Positions 1 to 5,620 of a stretch of DNA of 7,031 nucleotides are shown here, in pieces. The notes below the pieces were generated by a model that ran no database searches, had not been told where the DNA came from, and saw only the letters and a program-made list of their open reading frames with translations. The translations under genes and the position numbers were made by a program. This stretch comes from Synechococcus sp. CO36386bin_37 (GTDB lineage: Bacteria; Cyanobacteriota; Cyanobacteriia; PCC-6307; Cyanobiaceae). The stretch spans positions 1 through 7,031 of the forward strand of contig WTGE01000401.1 in assembly GCA_011525445.1 (NCBI GenBank). Direction: 5' to 3'. Within the stretch, counting starts at the first letter, position 1; each line of letters opens with the position of its first letter.

Positions 1-1512
1 CAGCCCGACTGACACGGTGTTCACAGCCAGCTGGGTCTTGCGGCTGTTGTTGATGCCTGCATAGCGATTTGCCGTGGCTTGATCATCTTGGCTGCTCCAG
101 GAACCGCCATTGGGATCGCTATTGGGCTGATTGCCGTTGAGGAAGTAGAGGGTGCTAGCTGAATCGTTCTCAAAGGCGCGATCGAGGGCATCCCAGGGAT
201 CGTTCTCCCCCCATTGCGTTACAGGGCCGTTGGAGAGCGAATTAATAAACGCCAAGGCGCTGTTCCGGCTGCTCGGCGTTAGTGCCAAAAGCTCACCCTG
301 CTGCCAGTTGCGGTGATTGAGCTGGCCTGGTGAGCTGAAGACCTGCAGGCTCAGGCTGGTTGTACTGGGCAGTGAATTCACCAGGTTGCGTAGTTCGCTT
401 TGCAGCGAGTCCATCCGCGTGGCAAGGCAGCTCCGGCGTGTTTCGAAGTAGCTGACGCCGTTGAAGAAGACTCGGCTGCGGCTTGCTCTGGTGTTTCCCC
501 AAGCGATGCATTCGCTCATGGATCCTGATCCACTGACTACCAGCTGAACGGAGTCGCTATTAACAGGGATGCCGTAAAAACTGCAATTGCTGCCTTCACA
601 GCGGTTGATCGCATCGGAATTGTCTCCACTGGGTAAGGCAGGCGCCGCATCGACCTGTGACGATTTTTCGGCGCGGGCATAGGCGGTCAGATCAAGGTCG
701 ACCTGACGCCCTCCTTTGGCACTGGGATTCTGCAGATAGCTGTGCTGAATGGCATCAGCGTCTGGAGTCGGGTCAACGATTTTCAGCAGCTTGCGGCTCT
801 CATCGGTCTGAATGGCGAAGGCAGGCTCGAAGGAGGAACGCACGCCTGAGGTGTTGTCTGGATTCAGCGTTGTGTTCAAGCTTGTAGCGATCTGAGCAAC
901 TTTGACTTGGCGCGCTTGTTTGCTTTGTGCTGCATGGCAGCTCTCGCTGTTGGTATCGCAGATGGTGCCAATTCCTTCGAATACCGTTGAGCGAATCGCT
1001 GTTTGGGTTTCGTAGTAACCATCGGCTTTAAGCGGTGGGCCGCAGCGAATGAGTGCATAGTTCATGCCGCTGTTGGCGATGCCTAGCCCATAGATCACTG
1101 GAGTATTCAGTTCGGCCATCTTGAGGCCAAAGAATGGGTTGAAAACGCTGTCTGGCTCCAGGCCTTGGCAGGTATCAATCGAGGTTTTGTATTCCGGATG
1201 GTCTGGGCTGTTGATGTCGGTGTATTCCCGCTGTTTGCTGTGGGTTCCTCCCTTCACGATGAGGTGCTGGCTGCGCTGCACTTCTGTGCGCAAGAGCCGA
1301 GTTCCGGTGATGGCATTGCTACGCAATCCCGAGAGATCAGCATTGGCCCGAATCGCCGAGTTGAGGCTGCGCATTCCCACGGCCGCACCACCCGCGATGA
1401 CGAAGGTGGTGACAGCAGCAACCATCGCCTCGGTCAATGTGAAGCCTTGGCATGTTGACTCTCTAGGTGCGCCAGGCATGTTTGCTTTGAGTCGATGGGT
1501 GGGGAATGTCAT
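1..1512 (-). CDS. Modular type IV pilin with a C-terminal vWA-like domain (3' end beyond the window)
   Basis: The reading frame is open for 504 codons from ATG at 1512 to the left edge, so the C-terminus is missing. Residues 1-23 form a leader ending in Cys-Gln-Gly. Cleavage between Gly23 and Phe24 would give FTLTEAMVAAV with the usual Glu at +5 and a hydrophobic helix to about residue 45. Residues 46-310 are an unrecognised extracellular region. From about residue 320 the order of elements matches a vWA fold: a β-strand ending in SGSGSM (327-332), a helix at 363-381, strand SLSLQVFSS, GENDPWDALDRAF (435-447), strand STLYFLNG (453-460) and LAVNTVSVG (495-503). The MIDAS positions read Ser, Asn and Asn instead of Asp, Thr and Asp. 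Eight cysteines lie outside the leader (115, 157, 185, 192, 305, 310, 335, 362), which suggests disulphides. The start lies 4 bases after the upstream stop; a second ATG at 1479 would give a 12-residue leader. Inferred role: a pilus-tip adhesin or tip-complex subunit. The pilin N-terminus is secure and the vWA call is good. Confidence 0.85.
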   Translation of the reverse strand, partial: MTFPTHRLKANMPGAPRESTCQGFTLTEAMVAAVTTFVIAGGAAVGMRSLNSAIRANADLSGLRSNAITGTRLLRTEVQRSQHLIVKGGTHSKQREYTDINSPDHPEYKTSIDTCQGLEPDSVFNPFFGLKMAELNTPVIYGLGIANSGMNYALIRCGPPLKADGYYETQTAIRSTVFEGIGTICDTNSESCHAAQSKQARQVKVAQIATSLNTTLNPDNTSGVRSSFEPAFAIQTDESRKLLKIVDPTPDADAIQHSYLQNPSAKGGRQVDLDLTAYARAEKSSQVDAAPALPSGDNSDAINRCEGSNCSFYGIPVNSDSVQLVVSGSGSMSECIAWGNTRASRSRVFFNGVSYFETRRSCLATRMDSLQSELRNLVNSLPSTTSLSLQVFSSPGQLNHRNWQQGELLALTPSSRNSALAFINSLSNGPVTQWGENDPWDALDRAFENDSASTLYFLNGNQPNSDPNGGSWSSQDDQATANRYAGINNSRKTQLAVNTVSVGL

Positions 1513-1516
1513 CAGC

Positions 1517-2161
1517 TCAACTTTGTGTGCATTGACCAGTGATGAAGTCATTGCCTTGCCATGTGCCACGAATCAATGTTCCGGTGATGACTTCTAACTG
1601 AAGGCAGCGCTCTAGCCCTTGATTGTTGGCAACTAACCCCCTTGATCGGATCCGGATCGTGAGGGGGGTTGGATCAAAGCTGGCCTCTGGAGCTGTGACA
1701 CCTCCAATCGTGTTCATCGAGATTTCCTTAGGAGTAATCAGCAGCCTGATGTCGTTGTATTCATGCTGCGAGAGGCTGTTTTTGATGTTGAGGAATCGAG
1801 TTTGTGTTCGTTTGATGTTGAGCCCTTTGATGTCCTCGCTGGCAGATGGGCACCACGCATCAGGGTCCTGGGGGTCGTCATCAATGATCAGGCTTTCAAG
1901 TGCGCTTGCTGTGATTTCTGTTTCTGTACCAGCACCCGCTGGTAATTGGATGCGGCAGCTGCTTTGACGGTTACCCATATTGGCTTTCATTTGGATGATG
2001 CCTGATTCAATCTTGCTGGTGTAGCTATCAACCGAAGTCTGCCTGATTTGTTGTTGGATTCTTGGTAGAAATGCTGCCATGCCAATACTGACAAGGGAGA
2101 TCGCAATGATCAGCTCTGTGAGCGTGGAGCCATTATCTCGTGTTGGTTGATTGCAGTTCAT
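1517..2161 (-). CDS. Minor pilin, FimT/GspH-like, with Ser at the +1 position
   Basis: This 214-residue protein starts at ATG 2161, two bases after the upstream stop; a GTG at 2170 would add three residues and overlap the neighbour. The leader is 11 residues and ends in Asn-Gly. The mature N-terminus would be STLTELIIAISLVSIGMAAF, a standard pilin helix with Glu at +5, but the first mature residue is Ser (codon TCC) where almost all type IV pilins have Phe. The C-terminal third has alternating hydrophobic strands and a CLQLEVITGTLIRGTW segment, which resembles the β-domain of FimT/GspH minor pseudopilins. Four cysteines lie in the mature part, the last four residues from the C-terminus. It lies between the PilV-like gene and the vWA pilin, which fits a role in assembling or priming the pilus tip. 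The pilin class is clear; the FimT/GspH assignment is tentative. Confidence 0.85.
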   Translation of the reverse strand: MNCNQPTRDNGSTLTELIIAISLVSIGMAAFLPRIQQQIRQTSVDSYTSKIESGIIQMKANMGNRQSSCRIQLPAGAGTETEITASALESLIIDDDPQDPDAWCPSASEDIKGLNIKRTQTRFLNIKNSLSQHEYNDIRLLITPKEISMNTIGGVTAPEASFDPTPLTIRIRSRGLVANNQGLERCLQLEVITGTLIRGTWQGNDFITGQCTQS

Positions 2162-2163
2162 GC

Positions 2164-2628
2164 TTAACACACCGCTATGAAGCTTGGGTGTAGCTCAACG
2201 ATGCGGTATTCCTTGGTTGTTTCCTTGCGCTTGGGGATCTCAAAGGAATAGGTCAACACCAGGATGTTGGGATCACTGCTGTCTGATTGTCTGCTCCAGT
2301 TGTTAGTGCTTAGCACTGGGTTTCGTTGATTAATCAGGTTGTCAAGATGTTGTGCTGCGTTATCACTGGCGCAGGCTTCCGGCTTGAGTTCATCTGAGTT
2401 GTTGATCAAGGCATCAAGCTGCTGAGCTTTTTCAATGTCATTGAGGATTTCCATCTCCAGCGCCGCCCGTTCGCCACTACGGCTTGAATTAGCCATTCCC
2501 ATTAAGAGAAATTGATTGGTGCCTAGCATCAGCAGAAATAAAATCACTCCTGCAACGAGTGATTCCACCAACGTGAAGCCGCTTGGCATGAGCTGCTTTT
2601 GTAGTCGATTGGTTTGGTGTCGTTGCAT
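2164..2628 (-). CDS. Minor pilin, PilV/GspI-like
   Basis: This 154-residue prepilin has a 17-residue basic leader (several Arg, Lys and Gln) ending in PSG, followed by FTLVESLVAGVILFLLML: Phe at +1, Glu at +5 and one long hydrophobic helix. Processing by the PilD prepilin peptidase at the inner membrane is expected. I chose ATG 2628 because it overlaps the preceding stop as TGATG; in-frame GTG (2631) and TTG (2634) codons just upstream are less likely. The soluble part is short, with a polar helix (ERAALEMEILNDIEKAQQ) and a late strand pair (ILVLTYSFEI), and the protein ends in a Cys immediately before TAA. The FTLVESLVA start and small size fit PilV/GspI-type minor pilins, which act with PilW and PilX homologues in the initiating tip complex. 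The exact subfamily is inferred. Confidence 0.85.
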   Translation of the reverse strand: MQRHQTNRLQKQLMPSGFTLVESLVAGVILFLLMLGTNQFLLMGMANSSRSGERAALEMEILNDIEKAQQLDALINNSDELKPEACASDNAAQHLDNLINQRNPVLSTNNWSRQSDSSDPNILVLTYSFEIPKRKETTKEYRIVELHPSFIAVC

Positions 2629-2630
2629 CA
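2626..2630 (-). promoter_or_regulatory. TGATG stop/start overlap coupling the PilX-like and PilV-like genes
   Basis: On the minus strand the TGA stop of the PilX-like gene (2630-2628) shares its A with the ATG of the next gene (2628-2626). No strong Shine-Dalgarno sequence is visible before this ATG, so re-initiation by the terminating ribosome is the likely way the downstream minor pilin is translated. This overlap is the reason for choosing ATG 2628 over the GTG and TTG codons just upstream. Confidence 0.6.
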
Positions 2631-4301
2631 CCAATGCACCGGCCTGTCCAATCCAGTTCCGCGGATTGCTCTGGTGATTGTGCGTCCGAAGGTCAGCGAC
2701 TCATCAGGTGACCACGTGTCTTGGAAGCTCTGGATTACCGATCTGCCATCGGGCTCGGTTGTGCTTAACGACAGGCCCCCATTGGCGCAGATGTTGTGGG
2801 CCCACACGACACCTCGCATGGTGGCGGGCTGTTCCACCGCGACCGTGCCTTGAGGCATGAGCACCAAGGCTGATTCCAGTGCCTTGTCTCCAAATTTGAG
2901 GCGTTGCCCGCTAGCGATACAGGAATTTGTTTTACTGCCGCCTGTTGCCAGAATCACAAGGTTGCTAGCCGTGCTCTGATTGGCGCTTTGACAGGGCAAT
3001 GGATTGGATTGTTGTTGTCGGTAGTCGGCTTGGCAGAGCTGGCCTGACTTCAGCTCAATGGAGTCGTGCGGCTGCAGCATCCTCAGAACAACAGGGCGTT
3101 CCCCATTTGCACTGCTGGTCTCCACGCTGAGGCTCGCGCCGCTATTGAGTTGGATGCTCTCAATCAAGAGGGAGCACGCTTGGCTGGGAGTGCTTTTGCA
3201 GATGTCTTCGCTATGAAGCGTGATTTTTTTGACAAGCCCTCCGGCACGTTGCACAGTCGCATCGCTATCGAACGAAACCCAGTCACTTCCCGATTCACTT
3301 CGGGTGCAGATGGCGTCGCCGCTGGAGCCGCTTGGTGGCAGGCTGCCATCGCACATCAAACTGCGATTGTCGTCGATCGACCAGAGCCGACGCTCTGAAT
3401 TGGGGTTGCCATCGATTCGATCAAAGCTTGTTTGCTGATCAAAGATCTCAGCGCTTGGGAATTCCAGATCAGCAGCGGTTGTGCTTGATAACAACCACAC
3501 TCTGCTTGCAGTGCTGGGGCTATCAATTCCAAGTTCTCCTGCCAGATCAGCGTTGTTGCAGGCGGTTTTCTCAATGGCGTTGTCCGCTTGTTGTTGGTTC
3601 AGCATCCACAGAACGCGTCCTTCGCCAAACACTTCGCTTGGCCCGAGTTGCATCGAACGTGCGGCGATCACGCCCCAGTCGTCATGGCTGTTGTGGTGAT
3701 CCTGTAAGGCAAGCACTCGGGTCAAAAGAGAGCGTCCCAAGACCTTGGCGTTATCGCTACTACCGGCAGTGGCATAACCCTCCACTGCAACGATCGCTTT
3801 GCGATCACCGGCTGAGTAGTTGTAAGAGCGCAGGCCGTAACTGATTTGGACTGGCTCTTGGCGGCCATCGTCTTTTAGGTTGTAGCCGTTACTCAGGTCG
3901 CCACCAAACAGCACATTTGGAGTACTTCCGCTGCTGGAATTGTCAGCACAAGGCTGAGCCATTGCTTTACGCAATTGGCTCCCGGTGAGATCCCATTGCT
4001 GCAGCGGTGTGCCAATTGGCGCGTTTGGATCGCTTTGGCTCAGCTTCCAAAAGTGAGAGATGTTGGTGTCCTTGTCGTTGAGAGCCGCAAGGATCCTGTT
4101 CATTCCATTGCTGGCAGCGAGTTCTGCTAGCTGTTGATATCCCTCGGATGTGCCAACACGACGACTCATCATTTGTTTGGCTACGAGCCCGCTGGTGGCC
4201 AGCAGCAATACAAAGCCGCTCGTCAGCGCCATCCCCATGGCCATCCCGGCATCAGTCTTTGGTTGGCGTTGTCTATGCCTGGAGATGGTGCCGCGTTTCA
4301 T
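2628..4301 (-). CDS. PilX/GspK-like pilus assembly protein, unusually large
   Basis: This 557-residue protein has a strongly basic N-terminus (residues 1-16), then one hydrophobic segment starting at Gly19 (about 20-41) with the pattern GMAMGMALTSGFVLLLATSG. It is followed by an amphipathic stretch, LAELAASNGMNRILAAL (58-74), which matches the PilX N-terminal pattern in which a membrane helix is followed by an AAEAGL-like motif. The canonical Phe+1 and Glu+5 of pilins are absent, as in GspK, which lacks Glu5. The remaining 480 residues are Ser/Gln/Asn-rich and probably extracellular. They contain ten cysteines (118, 248, 317, 332, 368, 376, 423, 437, 461, 505), several in close pairs. The stretch at 476-510 (ALVLMPQGTVAV, then MRGVVWAHN) is β-rich. 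The gene starts one base after the PilE-like stop (TGAAATG). PilX and GspK are usually about 200-330 residues, so this one has a large extra ectodomain. The cyanobacterial HpsA family is an alternative relative. Confidence 0.8.
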   Translation of the reverse strand: MKRGTISRHRQRQPKTDAGMAMGMALTSGFVLLLATSGLVAKQMMSRRVGTSEGYQQLAELAASNGMNRILAALNDKDTNISHFWKLSQSDPNAPIGTPLQQWDLTGSQLRKAMAQPCADNSSSGSTPNVLFGGDLSNGYNLKDDGRQEPVQISYGLRSYNYSAGDRKAIVAVEGYATAGSSDNAKVLGRSLLTRVLALQDHHNSHDDWGVIAARSMQLGPSEVFGEGRVLWMLNQQQADNAIEKTACNNADLAGELGIDSPSTASRVWLLSSTTAADLEFPSAEIFDQQTSFDRIDGNPNSERRLWSIDDNRSLMCDGSLPPSGSSGDAICTRSESGSDWVSFDSDATVQRAGGLVKKITLHSEDICKSTPSQACSLLIESIQLNSGASLSVETSSANGERPVVLRMLQPHDSIELKSGQLCQADYRQQQSNPLPCQSANQSTASNLVILATGGSKTNSCIASGQRLKFGDKALESALVLMPQGTVAVEQPATMRGVVWAHNICANGGLSLSTTEPDGRSVIQSFQDTWSPDESLTFGRTITRAIRGTGLDRPVHW

Positions 4302-4302
4302 T

Positions 4303-4785
4303 TCATTCGCAGCTCGCCAACTGATTGGATTCGCCCGGTTGAGAGCGCTGAAGATCAGAAATTCCGGTTGTGGTGTTTAGGCAGGCGCTGATTCCCCAAT
4401 TGGTTGAGCCTGTTTTGGTGGCTATGGCTGTGGCGATGTCTCCCGAGTTGCTGAAGGAGATCATGTAGTGGCCGCCATTAGGTGTGGCAATGGGAGTCAC
4501 CAAAGGACCTGAGGCAATGCCCGCCTCAGTCATCACGGGTTTGATCAGAGCGATGTCATCCCAACTCCCTGGGTTTTCAAGAAACTCTTCCTGGTAGGCC
4601 TGAATGCTGGTCAGGATTGTCATGATCTGGCTGGAGGCATCACTTTGGCGAGCGCGATGCACAGCATTGAGGTAATTGGGTAGACCGAGCGTCGAGAGAA
4701 TGCCAACGATGGCCACAGCAATGGTCAGTTCCGTCAAGGTGAACCCGGAATGAACCATTGATGTGGCGGTTGCGCGGGGGGTCAC
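4303..4785 (-). CDS. pilE: Type IV pilin, PilE-like second pilin
   Basis: This 160-residue prepilin has the processing site SG|FTLTE (Gly14/Phe15, Glu19) followed by a typical pilin helix, LTIAVAIVGILSTLGLPNYL, including the conserved Pro and the Asn-Tyr after it. The rest is a compact globular head closed by two cysteines (135 and 159), the usual C-terminal disulphide or D-region. The annotated start is GTG 4785, giving a 14-residue leader; an ATG at 4758 would give a 5-residue leader (MVHSG), also normal for type IVa pilins, and neither has a clear ribosome binding site. The gene lies 39 bases downstream of pilA and immediately upstream of the minor-pilin genes. Paired pilA1/pilE genes are known in marine Synechococcus, and the symbol follows that usage and the gene order. 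It could be a secondary structural pilin or a minor one. Confidence 0.85.
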   Translation of the reverse strand: MTPRATATSMVHSGFTLTELTIAVAIVGILSTLGLPNYLNAVHRARQSDASSQIMTILTSIQAYQEEFLENPGSWDDIALIKPVMTEAGIASGPLVTPIATPNGGHYMISFSNSGDIATAIATKTGSTNWGISACLNTTTGISDLQRSQPGESNQLASCE

Positions 4786-4824
4786 CTCAGTTGGTAAGGG
4801 TTGCGAAGCAGCAGAGACGCTGGG

Positions 4825-5316
4825 TTAGCTGCAATTTGGAGCGGTGCTGTCATCGAGCACCGACTGCATGTCGACCTTGCCAGTGGTGAAGTTCGCGCAG
4901 CCCTTCATCACCTTGTTGGTCAGTCCAGCATCATTGGAGTTTCCTGTAGCCGTGATGGTGTAAACCGGGCTGCTCCAGGCGCCGGTGTAATTGAAGAGGG
5001 TGGCTCCATTCGTTGGAGTTCCATACCGCTGGTTCATGTCTGTGGCAACGGTTTTCGGCGACGTGCCGTCTTCGACAAACTGAGCTTGTGCTTGCTTCAG
5101 GCTTGATGCAATCGTTTGCTTGGCCTCACTTGCTTTGGCCTTGTCGGATTGATTGAGGAAATTAGGCAGAGCTACGGCACTGAGGATCCCCACGATCACG
5201 ATGGTCACCATCAGTTCCACCAGAGTGAAGCCATCGTTGGTGTTCTGAGCACCATGGCTACTGCGAAGTTGCAGTTGGATCAGTCGAGAAAGACGGCTTG
5301 TAGGAGTCATCGACAT
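4825..5316 (-). CDS. pilA: Major type IV pilin PilA
   Basis: This 163-residue prepilin leads the operon. Cleavage at Gly29/Phe30 would release FTLVELMVTIVIVGILSAVALPNFL, an almost consensus pilin N-terminus with Glu at +5 and Pro in the helix, leaving a 134-residue mature subunit. An amphipathic helix (KAKASEAKQTIASSLKQAQ) follows, then a small β-domain, with cysteines 140 and 162 forming the likely D-region disulphide. The leader is long at 29 residues and contains basic and amphipathic segments; the two possible start codons (ATG 5316 and ATG 5310) differ by only two residues, so a short leader is not available. Position first in the operon, consensus N-terminus and size fit the main structural subunit of the pilus fibre. 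In marine Synechococcus such pili have been linked to staying afloat and avoiding grazers; that role here is inferred. Confidence 0.9.
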   Translation of the reverse strand: MSMTPTSRLSRLIQLQLRSSHGAQNTNDGFTLVELMVTIVIVGILSAVALPNFLNQSDKAKASEAKQTIASSLKQAQAQFVEDGTSPKTVATDMNQRYGTPTNGATLFNYTGAWSSPVYTITATGNSNDAGLTNKVMKGCANFTTGKVDMQSVLDDSTAPNCS

Positions 5317-5346
5317 CTGCTCAGGGAAATTTGATCCAGATTTAAG

Positions 5347-5414
5347 CAGATTTTCATTTAATCGCCAGTTGTCTCCCCACAGGCTCTTGGTTCGGGAGCT
5401 TCAGGTTTTCATTT
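5347..5414. repeat. 13-base direct repeat upstream of pilA
   Basis: The sequence CAG-R-TTTTCATTT occurs at 5347-5359 (CAGATTTTCATTT) and 5402-5414 (CAGGTTTTCATTT), identical in 12 of 13 positions and 55 bases apart, about five helical turns. The copies lie 31 and 86 bases upstream of the pilA start. They could be binding sites of a regulator of pilin transcription. The run of T makes a chance match in AT-rich intergenic DNA possible. Confidence 0.35.
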
Positions 5415-5565
5415 GGTTCCGTCAATGTCTCGCTGTTGTTGGTGTTGCTTCTGCATTGGCGAATTTTTGTTGGAGTTCTGTGGGGAAAGCCGCGGTGCCA
5501 GAGCACATCAGACTGGTGTGAGGCAGGCAGGTTTTGGGCTTTGGCCTTTTCGCGGTGCTGCTTCG

Positions 5566-5580
5566 AAATTCCGCGAATTT
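5566..5580. promoter_or_regulatory. 15-base palindrome, possible operator
   Basis: AAATTC and GAATTT form perfect six-base inverted arms around a CGC centre. The site lies 40 bases upstream of the permease ATG, a reasonable place for a dimeric repressor or activator. As an RNA hairpin it would be AT-rich and weak, without a T-run, so it is not a terminator. The regulator is unknown. Confidence 0.35.
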
Positions 5581-5620
5581 GGCCTAGCCGGCTTTTGGGG
5601 CATGGCTTAGAAACAGTCCC

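Larger units (their letters stand above)
1..5316 (-). other. Type IV pilin and minor-pilin operon
   Basis: Six consecutive minus-strand genes all encode pilins or pilin-like proteins. The gap is 39 bases between pilA and the PilE-like gene. The later junctions are 1 base (TGAAATG at 4305-4299), a 1-base overlap (TGATG at 2630-2626), 2 bases (TAAGCATG at 2166-2159) and 4 bases (stop at 1519-1517, ATG at 1512). Such spacing points to one transcript and coupled translation. The order large PilX/GspK-like, PilV/GspI-like, FimT/GspH-like, then a long modular pilin covers most of a minor-pilin initiation complex. No motor ATPase, PilC platform or PilQ secretin lies in the window, so those must be elsewhere. 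Whether a transcript from pilA reaches the last gene at equal level is unknown. Confidence 0.75.
5317..5620. other. Divergent intergenic region between pilA and the permease gene
   Basis: This 304-base region separates leftward pilA from the rightward permease and should hold both promoters. On the pilA strand there is a TTGACG at 5425-5420 that could be a -35 box, but no good -10 sequence lies at the proper distance. TTAAAT occurs at 5361-5356 and 5345-5340 without a matching -35. A direct repeat (5347-5414) and a palindrome (5566-5580) lie within it. Short open frames of 65 to 90 codons exist (for example 5413-5610), but they lack ribosome binding sites and recognisable protein features, so I do not call them genes. 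In the permease frame there is a stop at 5585, which limits its start to ATG 5621. No terminator is evident. Confidence 0.6.

Noticed and set aside
1121..1597. Open frame of 158 codons on the plus strand
   Set aside because: It is antisense to the vWA pilin, whose frame shows clear pilin and vWA features over the same bases.
3332..3844. Open frame of 170 codons on the plus strand
   Set aside because: It lies antisense within the PilX-like gene, has many Arg, Cys and Ser typical of shadow frames, and shows no start signal or domain.
4801..5106. 101-codon plus-strand frame
   Set aside because: Antisense to pilA, with no recognisable features.
5400..5425. TTGACG as a -35 box for pilA
   Set aside because: No acceptable -10 sequence is found 16-18 bases downstream, so I did not call a promoter.
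5413..5610. 65-codon frame in the divergent intergenic region
   Set aside because: No ribosome binding site and a low-complexity Cys/Trp/Gly-rich product; it overlaps a second equally unconvincing frame (5436-5708).
5581..5610. GC-rich GCCGGC followed by TTTT as a terminator
   Set aside because: The dyad is only a six-base palindrome without a loop, and no gene ends just before it on the plus strand.
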